From: Blepharisma japonicum
Lineage: Eukaryota > Ciliophora > Heterotrichea > Heterotrichida > Blepharismidae
Reading direction: 5' to 3'
NCBI GenBank assembly: GCA_949751835.1
Contig: CATKHK010000080.1
Coordinates: 145,148 to 209,147, forward strand
Length of the DNA: 64,000 bases
Both the position numbers and the translations under genes were made by a program. The notes beneath the pieces were generated by a model. It saw only the letters and a list, made by a program, of their open reading frames with translations. It did not search any database and had not been told where the DNA came from. The stretch's first letter is position 1; each line of letters opens with the position of its first letter. Of the stretch, positions 54,201 to 64,000 are shown piece after piece.

Positions 54201-55495
54201 TTATAATAATTCTTGACCTCATTTGTGAGAACTGGAGATGCAGTGACAAAAATAAAGTGTAGAGAAGAAGGCTTATCTACATCTTTTGCTATCAGTTTTC
54301 TCTTATTTTTTAGCATTTTATATCTAAAAAGAATTTCAGCTGAAAACATGCGTAGCAATGAGCAAGTGGTTTTTCCTGTTCCTGATCTTCCTATAGCAAG
54401 AACATTTCCTGGAGTGCTGATAAGCTCCAGCTCTTCTTCTGTGAGTCTCAAAGCCAAATTGGGAAGAGTTTTGAGAAGTCTGATGAAATCTTTGCAGCTA
54501 TTTTCTTCACTTAGCTGTTTAACTAAGTTATTTTTAAAATTTTCATTTCTTTCTCGATTCTCCAAAATAGCTCGGTCTTTTCATACCCACCTTTCAATAC
54601 TAGCATCAAATTTTATACTTTTTGACTCTTTTTGAGTTAAAAATGATTGTGGGATAATTAAGGGATATCTTTTGTCCGCAACATGTTTTAATTGCCTAGA
54701 AACATCTAAGTCTCCAATCCATTCAGGATATTCAATCCATTTATCAGGATCGTCTCTGATTTCTTCTGAAAATTTCTCTATCAATTGAAGGGAATTTATA
54801 GAGTTTTCAGAGATTTCAATTAGTTTGATATAGTGTTCATATGAATACTCAATGACTTTACCATCTTTGACAATCGGAATTCTCTCAATCAAGCATCCGC
54901 CAACTCCGTACCAGTAGTTGTCATCATAACGCCAATAATTCTCATCATGAAACGGAAATGAAAAAAACACCATTCCAATGCAAGGGCCATATTTCACGAC
55001 TCGGCAATTATAGTCATCTAATATGTAACCAAGACTGAATTCGATCATTTTCTTTAACAGCAATATTTTGACGTTTTTATGGCAATCCTTGAATTTTAAT
55101 AAAGCTCTTTCAGAAAAACGGAATCTCCAAGGAATCTGGTTAATATCTTCAAAGATATCACGAGATTTTCAGAAATCAGCTCTCATTATCAAGCTTGTTA
55201 TGTTTTTTGGTTCCCAGTTTGGAATTTTACCTGCAAAGCGGTCTTTTTCGTATTTTTCGATCTCATATTTCAGATAAATTGCCAAAATTTCCAAAGGATC
55301 ATCCATAATTTCTCTGTAATTGATTGGCATGTATGAGCTAAACTCATGGTACATCTGCCATAAGTTGTTAATCATCTTGCTATAAATTTCTTCAACAAGA
55401 TCTGCAATGATGCCTTTAAGATTAAAACAAGCCATAGTATCTTGGCCAAGAGCTGTATTACTTTGCTTCTTCTTGGATTTTTTAGAGGCCTCCAT
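48236..55495 (-). CDS. Giant SF1 helicase/TPR protein (TRANK1-type), copy A
   Basis: 2,419 residues in one frame with at least ten TGA=Trp codons and a TAA stop (48236-48238). After a 300-residue N-terminal region (YNCRVVKYGPCIGMVFF) comes a UvrD/Rep-like helicase core: Walker A GRSGTGKTTCSLLRMF, Walker B VDEVQDLTSATL, SGDTAQTIAKGVGF, TINFRSNNQILEL, YEAKGLEFDDVILYNFF and YVAITRSKVRLIVYD. TPR-like helices follow (AARCFASAKENEKAADIYQS, NQAAEAYLACGRYEPAGNIF), then an acidic Glu/Ser tract and 1,000 residues of mostly helical unknown sequence. Motif order and the long gap between Walker A and B fit TRANK1-like proteins of animals, fungi and ciliates. The biological role is unknown. Confidence 0.9.
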
Positions 55496-56439
55496 AATAG
55501 TTTATACCGGCACCTATTTAATTCCAAAAATATGGAAATGAGTTATTATGGGGCTATGTTTATCTTGGCACAAAAAAGTTAAATTTCCAAAACTTTTATT
55601 AAAATTACAAAGAAAATTTCACAAAAATAATGGCAAAACAAATTAAATTTCATAAAGTATATTCTTGCTAGTACAAATATTTATAATTGCATTGGTATGG
55701 CAAAAATTATAAAAGAGATGCTTAGTGTAAATATATATACAGAATCCATTATCTTTTATAAAATATAAAACACTTAAAAAGTAGAAAAAAATTGTTAATA
55801 TGCAAAATTCATGTACATGAGTCTCAAGATTTGATATTAATATATTAACAAGTTTTTTTTCTGTTTTTAAATGAATTTTAAAATAATATTAATTTTCCTT
55901 TCCAATATTGCAAATTGGGGTTTTTGTAAAATTTGCTAAAAAATTATATTAAAAAAATCAAAAAATATTGCATTTTATGATATCTTTAAAATTCTAGAAA
56001 TTATATTTGCATAATAGCTCTTTTATAAATTTTAGCACAAAGCTTATTATTTAATATTTCGCCAAAACTATCTCTTCTATCATGTATATAGATAATAATA
56101 TTCTTAATTTAGCACATAGTTTTATATAGAGATTTCCCCTGAGGCGCTACTCAGGGAAATCCCTATAAGTTTATATTAAATTTTAATTGAATTTTTTTAC
56201 AGACAAAAGTTTGATTTCTGACAATATTTTAATTAAATTTACGAAAGTTAGATAAGACTATGACAAATTTTCTAAAAAAAATTTAATTAATCCTACTTAA
56301 AAATCATCACAGGTGAAAAAAGTTGCTTATGAAGAGGTAAATTTGCCATAGAGCTCATTATAGTTATTAGAAGTATTTCTTATACTAGTATTATATCTTA
56401 TTATTTTCTAATTTAGAAACTGATAAATGAGAAGCCTAT
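55496..56439. other. Spacer between the two giant genes
   Basis: 944 AT-rich bases. The first 20 or so (AGTTTATACCGGCACCTATT) match the region upstream of gene B, and about 56285-56439 matches the 3' flank of gene A. The middle is not shared and holds the strong hairpin at 56125-56167. Confidence 0.6.
56125..56167. repeat. Near-perfect GC-rich hairpin
   Basis: Left arm TATAGAGATTTCCCCTGAG and right arm CTCAGGGAAATCCCTATA pair over about 18 bp with one mismatch and one bulge; the loop is about six bases (GCGCTA). It is far more GC-rich than the surrounding 900 bases. Confidence 0.75.
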
Positions 56440-59400
56440 TTATGAATATTTAAGCATATCCTTTTTCTTTGCTAATGCTTCCTGTCTCTTCAACCCTTTC
56501 TTTCTTTTATTAAGCATTTCTTGTCTCCACTTGAAGTTCCATTTCTTCTGCAGTTTGATTTCAATTTCCTTGTTTTTTGGAATAATTACATTTTTCCATA
56601 TATTCAGCCGTTTAATTGATGCCTCAACTTCTTGAAGTGATTTTTCTATTATATCAACTGAGTCTAAATCCGGCGAAGTTATAAAAGTGTTAATATTGCA
56701 AAAAACTGATAAAAGCCAATTCATTTGCTTTAACAAATAATGGAAATCCAGTGGCTTTTTCAAGCTTTCTTTATAAATGCATTCGTTGATTTCTGTTTGG
56801 AATTTTTCAATGATAGAGATAATGATTGAATAATTTTTTGATTTTTCCCAGTCTGTTTTTAGTGCTTGGATATCCTTAACTCTAGAAGATAGGGATGAAA
56901 ATAAAACTAGCTGTGAAACACTAAGATTTTTTAGTCTTTTTCTGTGTGTTTTTAAGTGTTTTCTTAATTTATAGACTTGCTCATGGTGTATCGCAAAAAG
57001 CTTCACTTCAGAAATCCAAAATGCATTATGTTTTATCAAGCTTTCTTCTTCACTTATCATATCTTGATGAGTGACAAGAATTTCACCATCTTTTGGAGGT
57101 AAAGTCAGATTAATTGCTTGATATTCTTCAAGAACTTCAAAATTGACTATTTGCACTATTTCTTGAATTTCACTGGTTATTCCAATTAGTTCGAATTCTC
57201 TATTTAATTGCATTTTCATCATTGATTCAAATAAATTACTTGGAGACCCATAACGAATGAGAATTGGTAAAAATTCATAAATCCTTGAGGTTAATTTTGA
57301 TTTTGATTTTGGGTTCGTGTCAGATTTATTAATTTCGCTTAGAGTTTTTACTGTCCATTCAAAAAGCTCAGCAGCAATCGAAGATATTTTTCCCTTACTA
57401 ATACCCTTAAATATGGCTTCATTTTTCTTCACTTCTTTATTTTTGGGGAAATATTTATCATGGGTTTTAGATAATTTTACAGGTTTACCCAAAGAAATAG
57501 CCCAACAGACAACAGCTTTTTCAATTAGTTTAATGACTTGCCCTATTTCCATTTCAAAGAATTGGGCATGCAATAAAGATAAAACTGATGTCGAAATATC
57601 TTCAAAGGCGCCTTGTTCGAAATAGAAGTCAATATCCAAATACGCGAGAGCATATTGATAAAATGAATGACTTTTAAATACTTTTTCATTCGAAGAGGAT
57701 ATGATTGGCTTCACTCTGTGTTTTAGCATCTCATGAAAATAGCAAGAATATCCTGAGAGTTTGCAGAGCTGATATGAATTCAGCAGTGCTTCTACAATTT
57801 CAGCTGATTCATGAGATTTTCCTGATAAGTCCATCATAATTTGTGCTTGGCAAAGTAGCGCATGCTTTGCTATCTTTGTTATCTTGATCTCACCATTAGA
57901 AATAGATGAGAATTTTTCTATAATTAAATTCAGCATACTATCTTTATTTTCCATAGAGTTTTCTTTATATTTATGGATCTCTTTTTCTAAGAAAGCTATT
58001 TCTTTTTTGTTTTGCTCTTTTATAAAATCCAATGATCTTCTGTCTCCTTCAGCAAGACTAAGGATTTTTTCTAGTCTTTTCTTATGTTTTGTGTGCTCTT
58101 TATACTCATTAGACTCTTTTAAAAAAGTTGATGATAAACTTTCAAGTTTATAAGGGTTCCCATTAATATGTGAATTAATAAAGTCAATCATCCACAGCTC
58201 TCCATATCTATTTGATAGTGTACAAACTGTCCCAGGCTGCGACTTAGAATGAATATTTCTAACTTTTATTATAGAAATAAGCGAGCTAACAATTTCTTTA
58301 GAAAATATATTCACTATATTTTTTATTGGGAGAATTAAAAATTGCCCTTCAATGTCGACAACATATACTTTTTCAATATCTGAAAGATTCATAGATTTCA
58401 GCAAAATATTGCTTTTATGAAGCAATGCGTGTGATAAGTGAGAAAGCACCATCGTCACTGGCGCTGAAATTAACTGGCGAATCCCAAGTGGAGCTAGTAA
58501 TGCAAAAATCAGGGTTGAGTAATGGGGATCAAGAATTTGATAATTTGAGCACAACAATTTTACAACCATACTCGATATAAGCAAAATTTCTTCAAAATCT
58601 TCATATGATAATTTTTGTAAGAAAGATTTTAAAGAAGGCTGATAGATAGATCCGATCAATAATTGAGTAAAAAATGACAGAACATCCCAGGCTCTCAACT
58701 CACTCATAGTGGTTTTAAAAGCTTTACCTTGAAGCACATCTTTAATCAATCCAATGCTCTGTCTCAAGTAATTCATGAATAAAGACTCATCCTTTTTATT
58801 TATGAATTTCCACAAAATTTCATTAAACACAAAATACTCAGGGAATATAGGCATTTCCCCTAAAGACGCGGCAGAATTAGATTTTTGAGTAACTAAATGG
58901 AGTGCATTAAGATTACAAACGACTGAATCTAAAGCAATTTTTGCAGCTTTTACTTCTTCTTCATTAGAAGGAGTAATGAAAGGAAGCCATGAGAAGTTTT
59001 CTTCATTTACTTTTCCCAAGTTATCAGGATTTTCAAATGTTAAATAAATATGTTTGAAATTTTTGTAATCCATAAATGAAGATGTCACTGCTAAAGAATT
59101 TTCTCTATCCATGATATAAACAGTTTTCTTCCAGTATCCTAATAAAATCAGCCCTCTGAATGACTCAATTCCTAGATTTCTCCCATCAAAAAATCTTTTC
59201 AGCGCCAAATATTCAGGGTTAATCATTTCTAGGACATTATGAATAGCTGCATAAGCAATCGCTGCTCTTTGTAATTGCGCTTTCATAAAAAACGGCCTGA
59301 TTATATCATGTGGCTTCAATATAGAATTATTGGAATATTTAAATGCTAGAGACACTACATATCTGCCTAGCCTTCCTTCTAAATGGTATCTATTGCATAC

Positions 59401-62400
59401 AAAAAGACACATTTTATACATCCCGAATTCTTCTAAAGTATCCAATATAATTCCTAATAATTCAGGAGAAATTTCATCAAGGTCAACTAAGGATGCCAAT
59501 TCTCATGACTCAGCGATTTCTTGGGTGCTTACAAGAGATTCTGCTGATTTAAAAGCTTTTAGGAACGAAGACACATCAGTAGAAAACATACCAACATATT
59601 CAATTATTTTTCTCATAGCTTGGTCTTCAATGAAAATATCAGTTTTAGTATTAATGAGTTTTCCACCTTGATTGAGAGCTGCAGCGTGGACATTGTCGAT
59701 AATCGAATAGTCAGAGATAACTGTGCCTTCTTTATTGATGGTCGAACCTAAAGAGTCTATGACAGAGCCTGAGTCCGATTGAAGCCATTCGTCTTCAGGG
59801 TCGATGTCTTGCAAAACTTCATATATTTGGTCATCATCTTTTATTATACTGAAACTGTCAGCTGATGAGTTTTCTAGCAAAGTGAAGGATGAATTGGATT
59901 CTTGGATTAATGAAAAAGATTCTTCTGGCTGTGGTGATTTGAATGAAGACTCTTCTTTTTCTTCTTCTTTTTCTTCTTCGCTTTCTTCTTCTTCTTCTTC
60001 TTCTTTTACTTCTTCTTTTACTTCTTCGATTTCTTCTGCCTTTTCTTGTTCTTCAAGAATAATATTTTTATCTTCTTGAACTATTCTATTAATATATTGT
60101 GTGTCCTTGTCCACAGTTGGCATAATCTTTGGAATTAACGCTTCTAAAGCTACAGGGACATATTTTTTAATAAATTTCTTTCTTTCTTCATCTGTCATGC
60201 AACTTCTACATTTATATATGCAATGCACCAATTTATCTCATTTTCTACCACACCTATAAGCATCTATAGCTCTGATATATTCGAAATTCTCAGCAAATAA
60301 ATTGCCTGCAGATTCATAAAGACCACAAGCTAAATATGCTTCTGCAGCCTGATTATTGAGTCCAATGCTTTGAAAAATATCAGCTGCCTTTTCGTTTTCT
60401 TTTGCTGAAGCAAAGCATCTTGCAGCCTCTTTTAGCATAATTCTCTTCTCATTTTCTTCAATTTCAGAAAGGCTTAAAAATTCATTTCCTGCGAAAATAA
60501 AATCATTTCTTACTTTTTCTAGAATTCCAATTATTTCTTTCTTTTTATTTTTGCTGCTAGGATTTACTGCTTTTTGTCCTTCTACAAAATTAAGAGTCTC
60601 AGAGGCCTGAGTAGCTTTAAGATAAGCCAAAGCCTTTCGCTCTAGAATAATATCATCAGCTGCCCTAAAACACTTTGCAGCTTGTTCATAGAATTGATGT
60701 GACATCATTCTAAGCCCTTGCTCTATTCATTCTTCTTTAGTAGATGATTTCGCAAAAGTTTGGAATAAGGAGCCTCGAAGCTCTTCTGATGTTTGGAATG
60801 AAGAAGTGCCTATTTTCTGCCAGAAACTTTGCATTTTTTCTCTTGCTTCAGGTTTGTCATCATAAATAATCAACCTGACTTTTGGCCTAGTAATGGCTAC
60901 ATATAGCTGTTTTAGTTCAGTGCATAATAGTGAATATTTTTTTATATTTATGGCCTTGCTGCATGATAACTTAGGGGTTTGGTTTTCTAGATCTTCTAAA
61001 CTGCTTGGCTTATAATTTGGGTCATCTTGAATTTTTCCAATATAATCCAAAGCTTTTCAATTTTTTATTGGCATTTCAGAGTCTGTAAAGAAATTATAGA
61101 GAATGACATCGTCAAACTCTAAACCTTTGGCTTCATAAACAGTTAAACAAAGAGCTGATTTTAGCACCCTGTGAAGCTTCGATTTGGATTCTTGGTTTCT
61201 TACTATAATAACTTGGTTGCAGCCAAATTGAATATCTGAAGCTTGAGAGTTTTCATTTCTGGAAAATAAAAGGTCCAATAAATCTTCTGGGTTGTCACTA
61301 TTTATAATAACAGGATGAGGACCATCTTTTAAGCTTTTTTCTTTTCCCATCTTGTCAATTGTTGCTGGGAATAACGTTTCTAGAAGTGCCACAACTGAAT
61401 TAGCAAGTTCTAGGATTTGATTATGAGACCTGAAATTTATAGTAAGCTGCACCACTTTAGGAGCAAGCATAGAAGACTCAAAATATAAAGTTTTTAAGTC
61501 ACAAAACCTGAAGCCAACACCTTTGGCTATTGTTTGTGCAGTGTCTCCTGAGAAGAATAATTTTTGGCCTGTAACCTGAAGCAGCAAAGTAAGCGTGGCA
61601 GATGTTAAATCTTGGACTTCATCAACCATCATATAGTGGATTGGAATTCCTTTATACCCATGGTAATGAATTTCAGACAAAATGTAATTAACTATGTCCT
61701 GAAAATCATAGCCTCGATAGCTTCTTTTCCACTCCTCATAAGCAAGGAAAGCTTTGTAAATTTCTATTTTTTCCTCTTGTGATAGCATTGATGACTTTTT
61801 ACTTAAAAGAAGATATTCATCTTTAGTGAGGCAAAAACCTCTGGATAAGTATGACTGTGGGCTTCCTTTTATGTAAGCTGAAATTTCTGTCCACAAGACC
61901 AAAGGTGAAAATTTACCTCGCCATGACAAACTTGGCCAAAATTTTTCTGAAAAAGCTTTAAAATCAACTTCCCAGCTTCTTTTTTGTAGGTGACTATAAT
62001 CATATTTTGGATGGTAAGGTTTGTTGCTTTCTTCAACAAGAAGATCTTCATCAGAATCTGAGCCGTCGCTCATAAATTCAGACTGTTCCCTTCTTTTCTT
62101 CTTATAGGCTTTTCCGATTTCGAGAGCGCCCATCAGCTCATTATGCCACTCAAAATTTGAAGAAGACCCAATTACTCTTCCATATTTGTCCCTCGTGAAA
62201 AATGGTCTTTCTAAGCTTCCATCAATCATTAAAATAAATTTCCTAATAGTTGCAAATAATGGGAAATCTTCATCTGTGAGCAAATTCATAGAATGTGGGC
62301 CTGAGTTTATCTCTTCTTCTATTTCTTCAGCTTGTGAAAGTTCTGAGACTTGCCTTTCTAGCTTGATTTCTTCTACTTTTTCTTCTTCCTCAAAGTCTGG

Positions 62401-63747
62401 CTTTGCTGCTCTCTCTTTGGCTTCTAAGCCATCTTTGATTAATTTATTGAGTTTTTTATAATAAATCTTGACCTCATTTGTGAGAACTGGAGATGCAGTG
62501 ACAAAAATAAAATGTAGAGCTGAAGGCTTATCTACATCTTCTGCTCTCAGCTTTTTCTTTTTTAACATTTTATATCTAAAAAGAATTTCAGCTGAAAACA
62601 TGCGTAGCAATGAACAAGTGGTTTTTCCTGTTCCTGATCTTCCTATAACAAGAACATTTCCTGGAGTGCTGATAAGCTCCAACTCTTCTTCTGTGAGCCT
62701 TAAAGCCATATTGGGAAGAGTTTTCAGAAGCCTGACGAAATCTTTGCAGCTATTTTCTTCACTTAGATGTTTTACTAAGTTATTTTTAAAATTTTCATTT
62801 TTTTCTCGATTCTCCAAAATAGCTCTGTCTTTTCATATCCATCTTCCAATACTTGCATCAAATTGTATACTTTCTGACTCTTCTTCAGTCAAAGATGCTT
62901 GTGGGATTATTAATGGATATCATTTTTCTGTAACACTCCTTAATTGCCTAGACATATTCAAATCTCCAATCCATTCAGAATATTCAATCCATTTGTCAGG
63001 ATCGTCTCTGATTTCTTCTGAAAAGTTCTCTATCAATTCAAGAACTCCATCAAAGCCTTCAATGACTTCAATTAATTTGATATAGTGTTCATATGAGTAC
63101 TCAATAACTTTACCATCTTTGACAATAGGAGTTCTCTCAATCAAGCATCCACAAATTCCATGCCATTGTATGGGAATAGAATAAGAATAGTTCACATCAT
63201 AAAATGGAAACGAGAAAAATATCATTCCAATACAAGGGCCATATTTAAGGACTCGGCAATTATAGTCATCTAATATATACCCAAGGCTAAACTCGATCAA
63301 TTTCTTTAGTAATGCTGTTTTAAAGTTTTTATGGCCATCCTTGATTTTTAATAAAGCATTTTCAGAAATTCTGAATCTCCAAGGGATTTGGTTAATATCA
63401 TCGAAGACGTCACGAGATTTTCAGAAATCAGCTCTCATTTTCAATTCTGTAATGTTTTGCTGAGTCCAATTTGGGATTTCTCCTGCAAAGCGGTCTTTTT
63501 CGTATTTCTCGATCTCATACTTAAGATAAGTAGTCCAAATATTGAGAGGATCATCCATAATTTCTTTATAATTGATTGGCATGAATGAACTAAACTCATG
63601 GTACATCTTTCATAAGTTGTTAATCATCTTATTATAGATCTCTTCAACAAGAACTATAATATTTTCTGTAAGTTTATAGCAGACCATAGTATCTTGACCA
63701 AGGACTGAATTATTTTGTTTCTTCTTGAACTTTTTAGAGGCCTCCAT
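56440..63747 (-). CDS. Giant SF1 helicase/TPR protein (TRANK1-type), copy B
   Basis: 2,435 residues, start ATG 63745-63747, TAA stop at 56440-56442. Same order as copy A: N-terminal region, helicase core (GRSGTGKTTCSLLRMF at residues 369-384, DEVQD at about 709-713, SGDTAQTIAKGVGF, TINFRSHNQILEL, YEAKGLEFDDVILYNFF, YVAITRPKVRLIIYD), TPR-like helices, acidic tract and long helical C-terminus. By eye it is nearly identical to copy A over long stretches, least so in the first 100 residues, the linker inside the helicase and the acidic tract. Helicase residues are intact, so an ATPase that moves on nucleic acid is expected. Confidence 0.9.
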
Positions 63748-63877
63748 AATAGTTTATATCGGTACCTATTAAATGACAAATTATGAATGATTTTAAGAAG
63801 CCAATATGGAAATTATCATTTAGCATCAAAAGTGATTGGTAATTCCTAGTATGAAAAAAGAAACTTATGTAATATAA
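63748..63877. other. Upstream region of giant gene B
   Basis: Begins AGTTTATATCGGTACCTATT, matching the first bases upstream of gene A, then diverges. Probably holds the promoter. Confidence 0.5.
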
Positions 63878-64000
63878 TTAATCAATAAACGCTTTATAGA
63901 TATCATTAATTTGTTCAGGCGATAACTCAAATTTTTCAAGAAGCAACCTTAATTTCTGCCCATAAGTAATTCCCCTTTTCCAAACTCTGGATGGGTTGAT
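63878..64000 (-). CDS. C-terminal end of a further gene, cut by window edge
   Basis: Open frame on the minus strand entering from the right edge and ending in TAA at 63878-63880. The visible 40 residues include VWKRGITYGQKLRLLLEKFE and ELSPEQINDIYKAFID. No domain recognised. Codon usage looks real and the frame is open to the edge, but the length is too short to be sure. Confidence 0.55.
   Translation of the reverse strand: MNPSRVWKRGITYGQKLRLLLEKFELSPEQINDIYKAFID

Noticed and set aside
48236-55495. Eleven separate genes in this stretch
   Set aside because: All pieces share one frame and are separated only by TGA codons; with TGA=Trp they form one protein matching copy B.

Overview
The window looks like macronuclear DNA of a heterotrich ciliate, most probably Blepharisma or a close relative. 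Three things seen in the sequence support this. (1) Most long genes are intact only if TGA is read as tryptophan, while TAA and TAG stay as stops. (2) Two genes are interrupted by 15-base GT...AG introns whose removal restores classic domain junctions. (3) Gene density is high, intergenic DNA is AT-rich, and gene families are typical of ciliates (CDPK, PP2C, B-box/kelch proteins, ABCA transporters). All coding calls below use TGA=Trp; a standard-code reading breaks about half of these genes into fragments.

Layout. 1-1.7 kb: 3' part of a ChAPs-type (exomer) TPR gene running off the left edge. 2.0-3.5 kb: a CDPK-like protein with four intact EF hands but a degenerate kinase active site. 3.6 kb: a cloverleaf-like Pol III gene. 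4.1-8.3 kb: small acylated, RING/TRAF, membrane and coiled-coil genes. 8.7 kb: tRNA-Ser(UGA). 9.2-17.6 kb: B-box/kelch protein, trypsin-like protease, fibrillarin, two further zinc-finger proteins, a CX9C protein and a membrane aspartic protease. 17.8-21.3 kb: a tandem trio of auxin-efflux-carrier-type transporters. 21.4-24.7 kb: an allantoinase-like protein that has lost its metal ligands, then a PP2C phosphatase. 24.7-29.2 kb: a 4.5-kb gene-free island made of repeated, apparently structured elements, a larger duplication, pyrimidine-rich DNA and a 12-base degenerate repeat. 29.3-34.3 kb: a full-length ABCA transporter. 34.7-40.9 kb: coiled-coil protein, a B-box/NYN/LOTUS protein (MARF1-like), a Pol III RNA candidate, a UBE2S-like E2 and a classical tyrosine phosphatase. 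41.0-44.5 kb: two tandem FAAH-like amidases. 45-47.9 kb: two kelch-type genes. 48.2-63.7 kb: a tandem pair of giant (about 2,420 and 2,435 residue) SF1 helicase/TPR proteins of TRANK1 type. The last 123 bases hold the C-terminus of another minus-strand gene.

There is no operon logic as in bacteria. Genes that plausibly share a theme are Ca2+/phosphorylation signalling (CDPK-like, PP2C, PTP), ubiquitin signalling (RING/TRAF, UBE2S) and RNA biology (fibrillarin, NYN/LOTUS). The features most worth following are the repeated structured element family, the dead CDPK, the NYN/LOTUS protein and the duplicated giant helicases.
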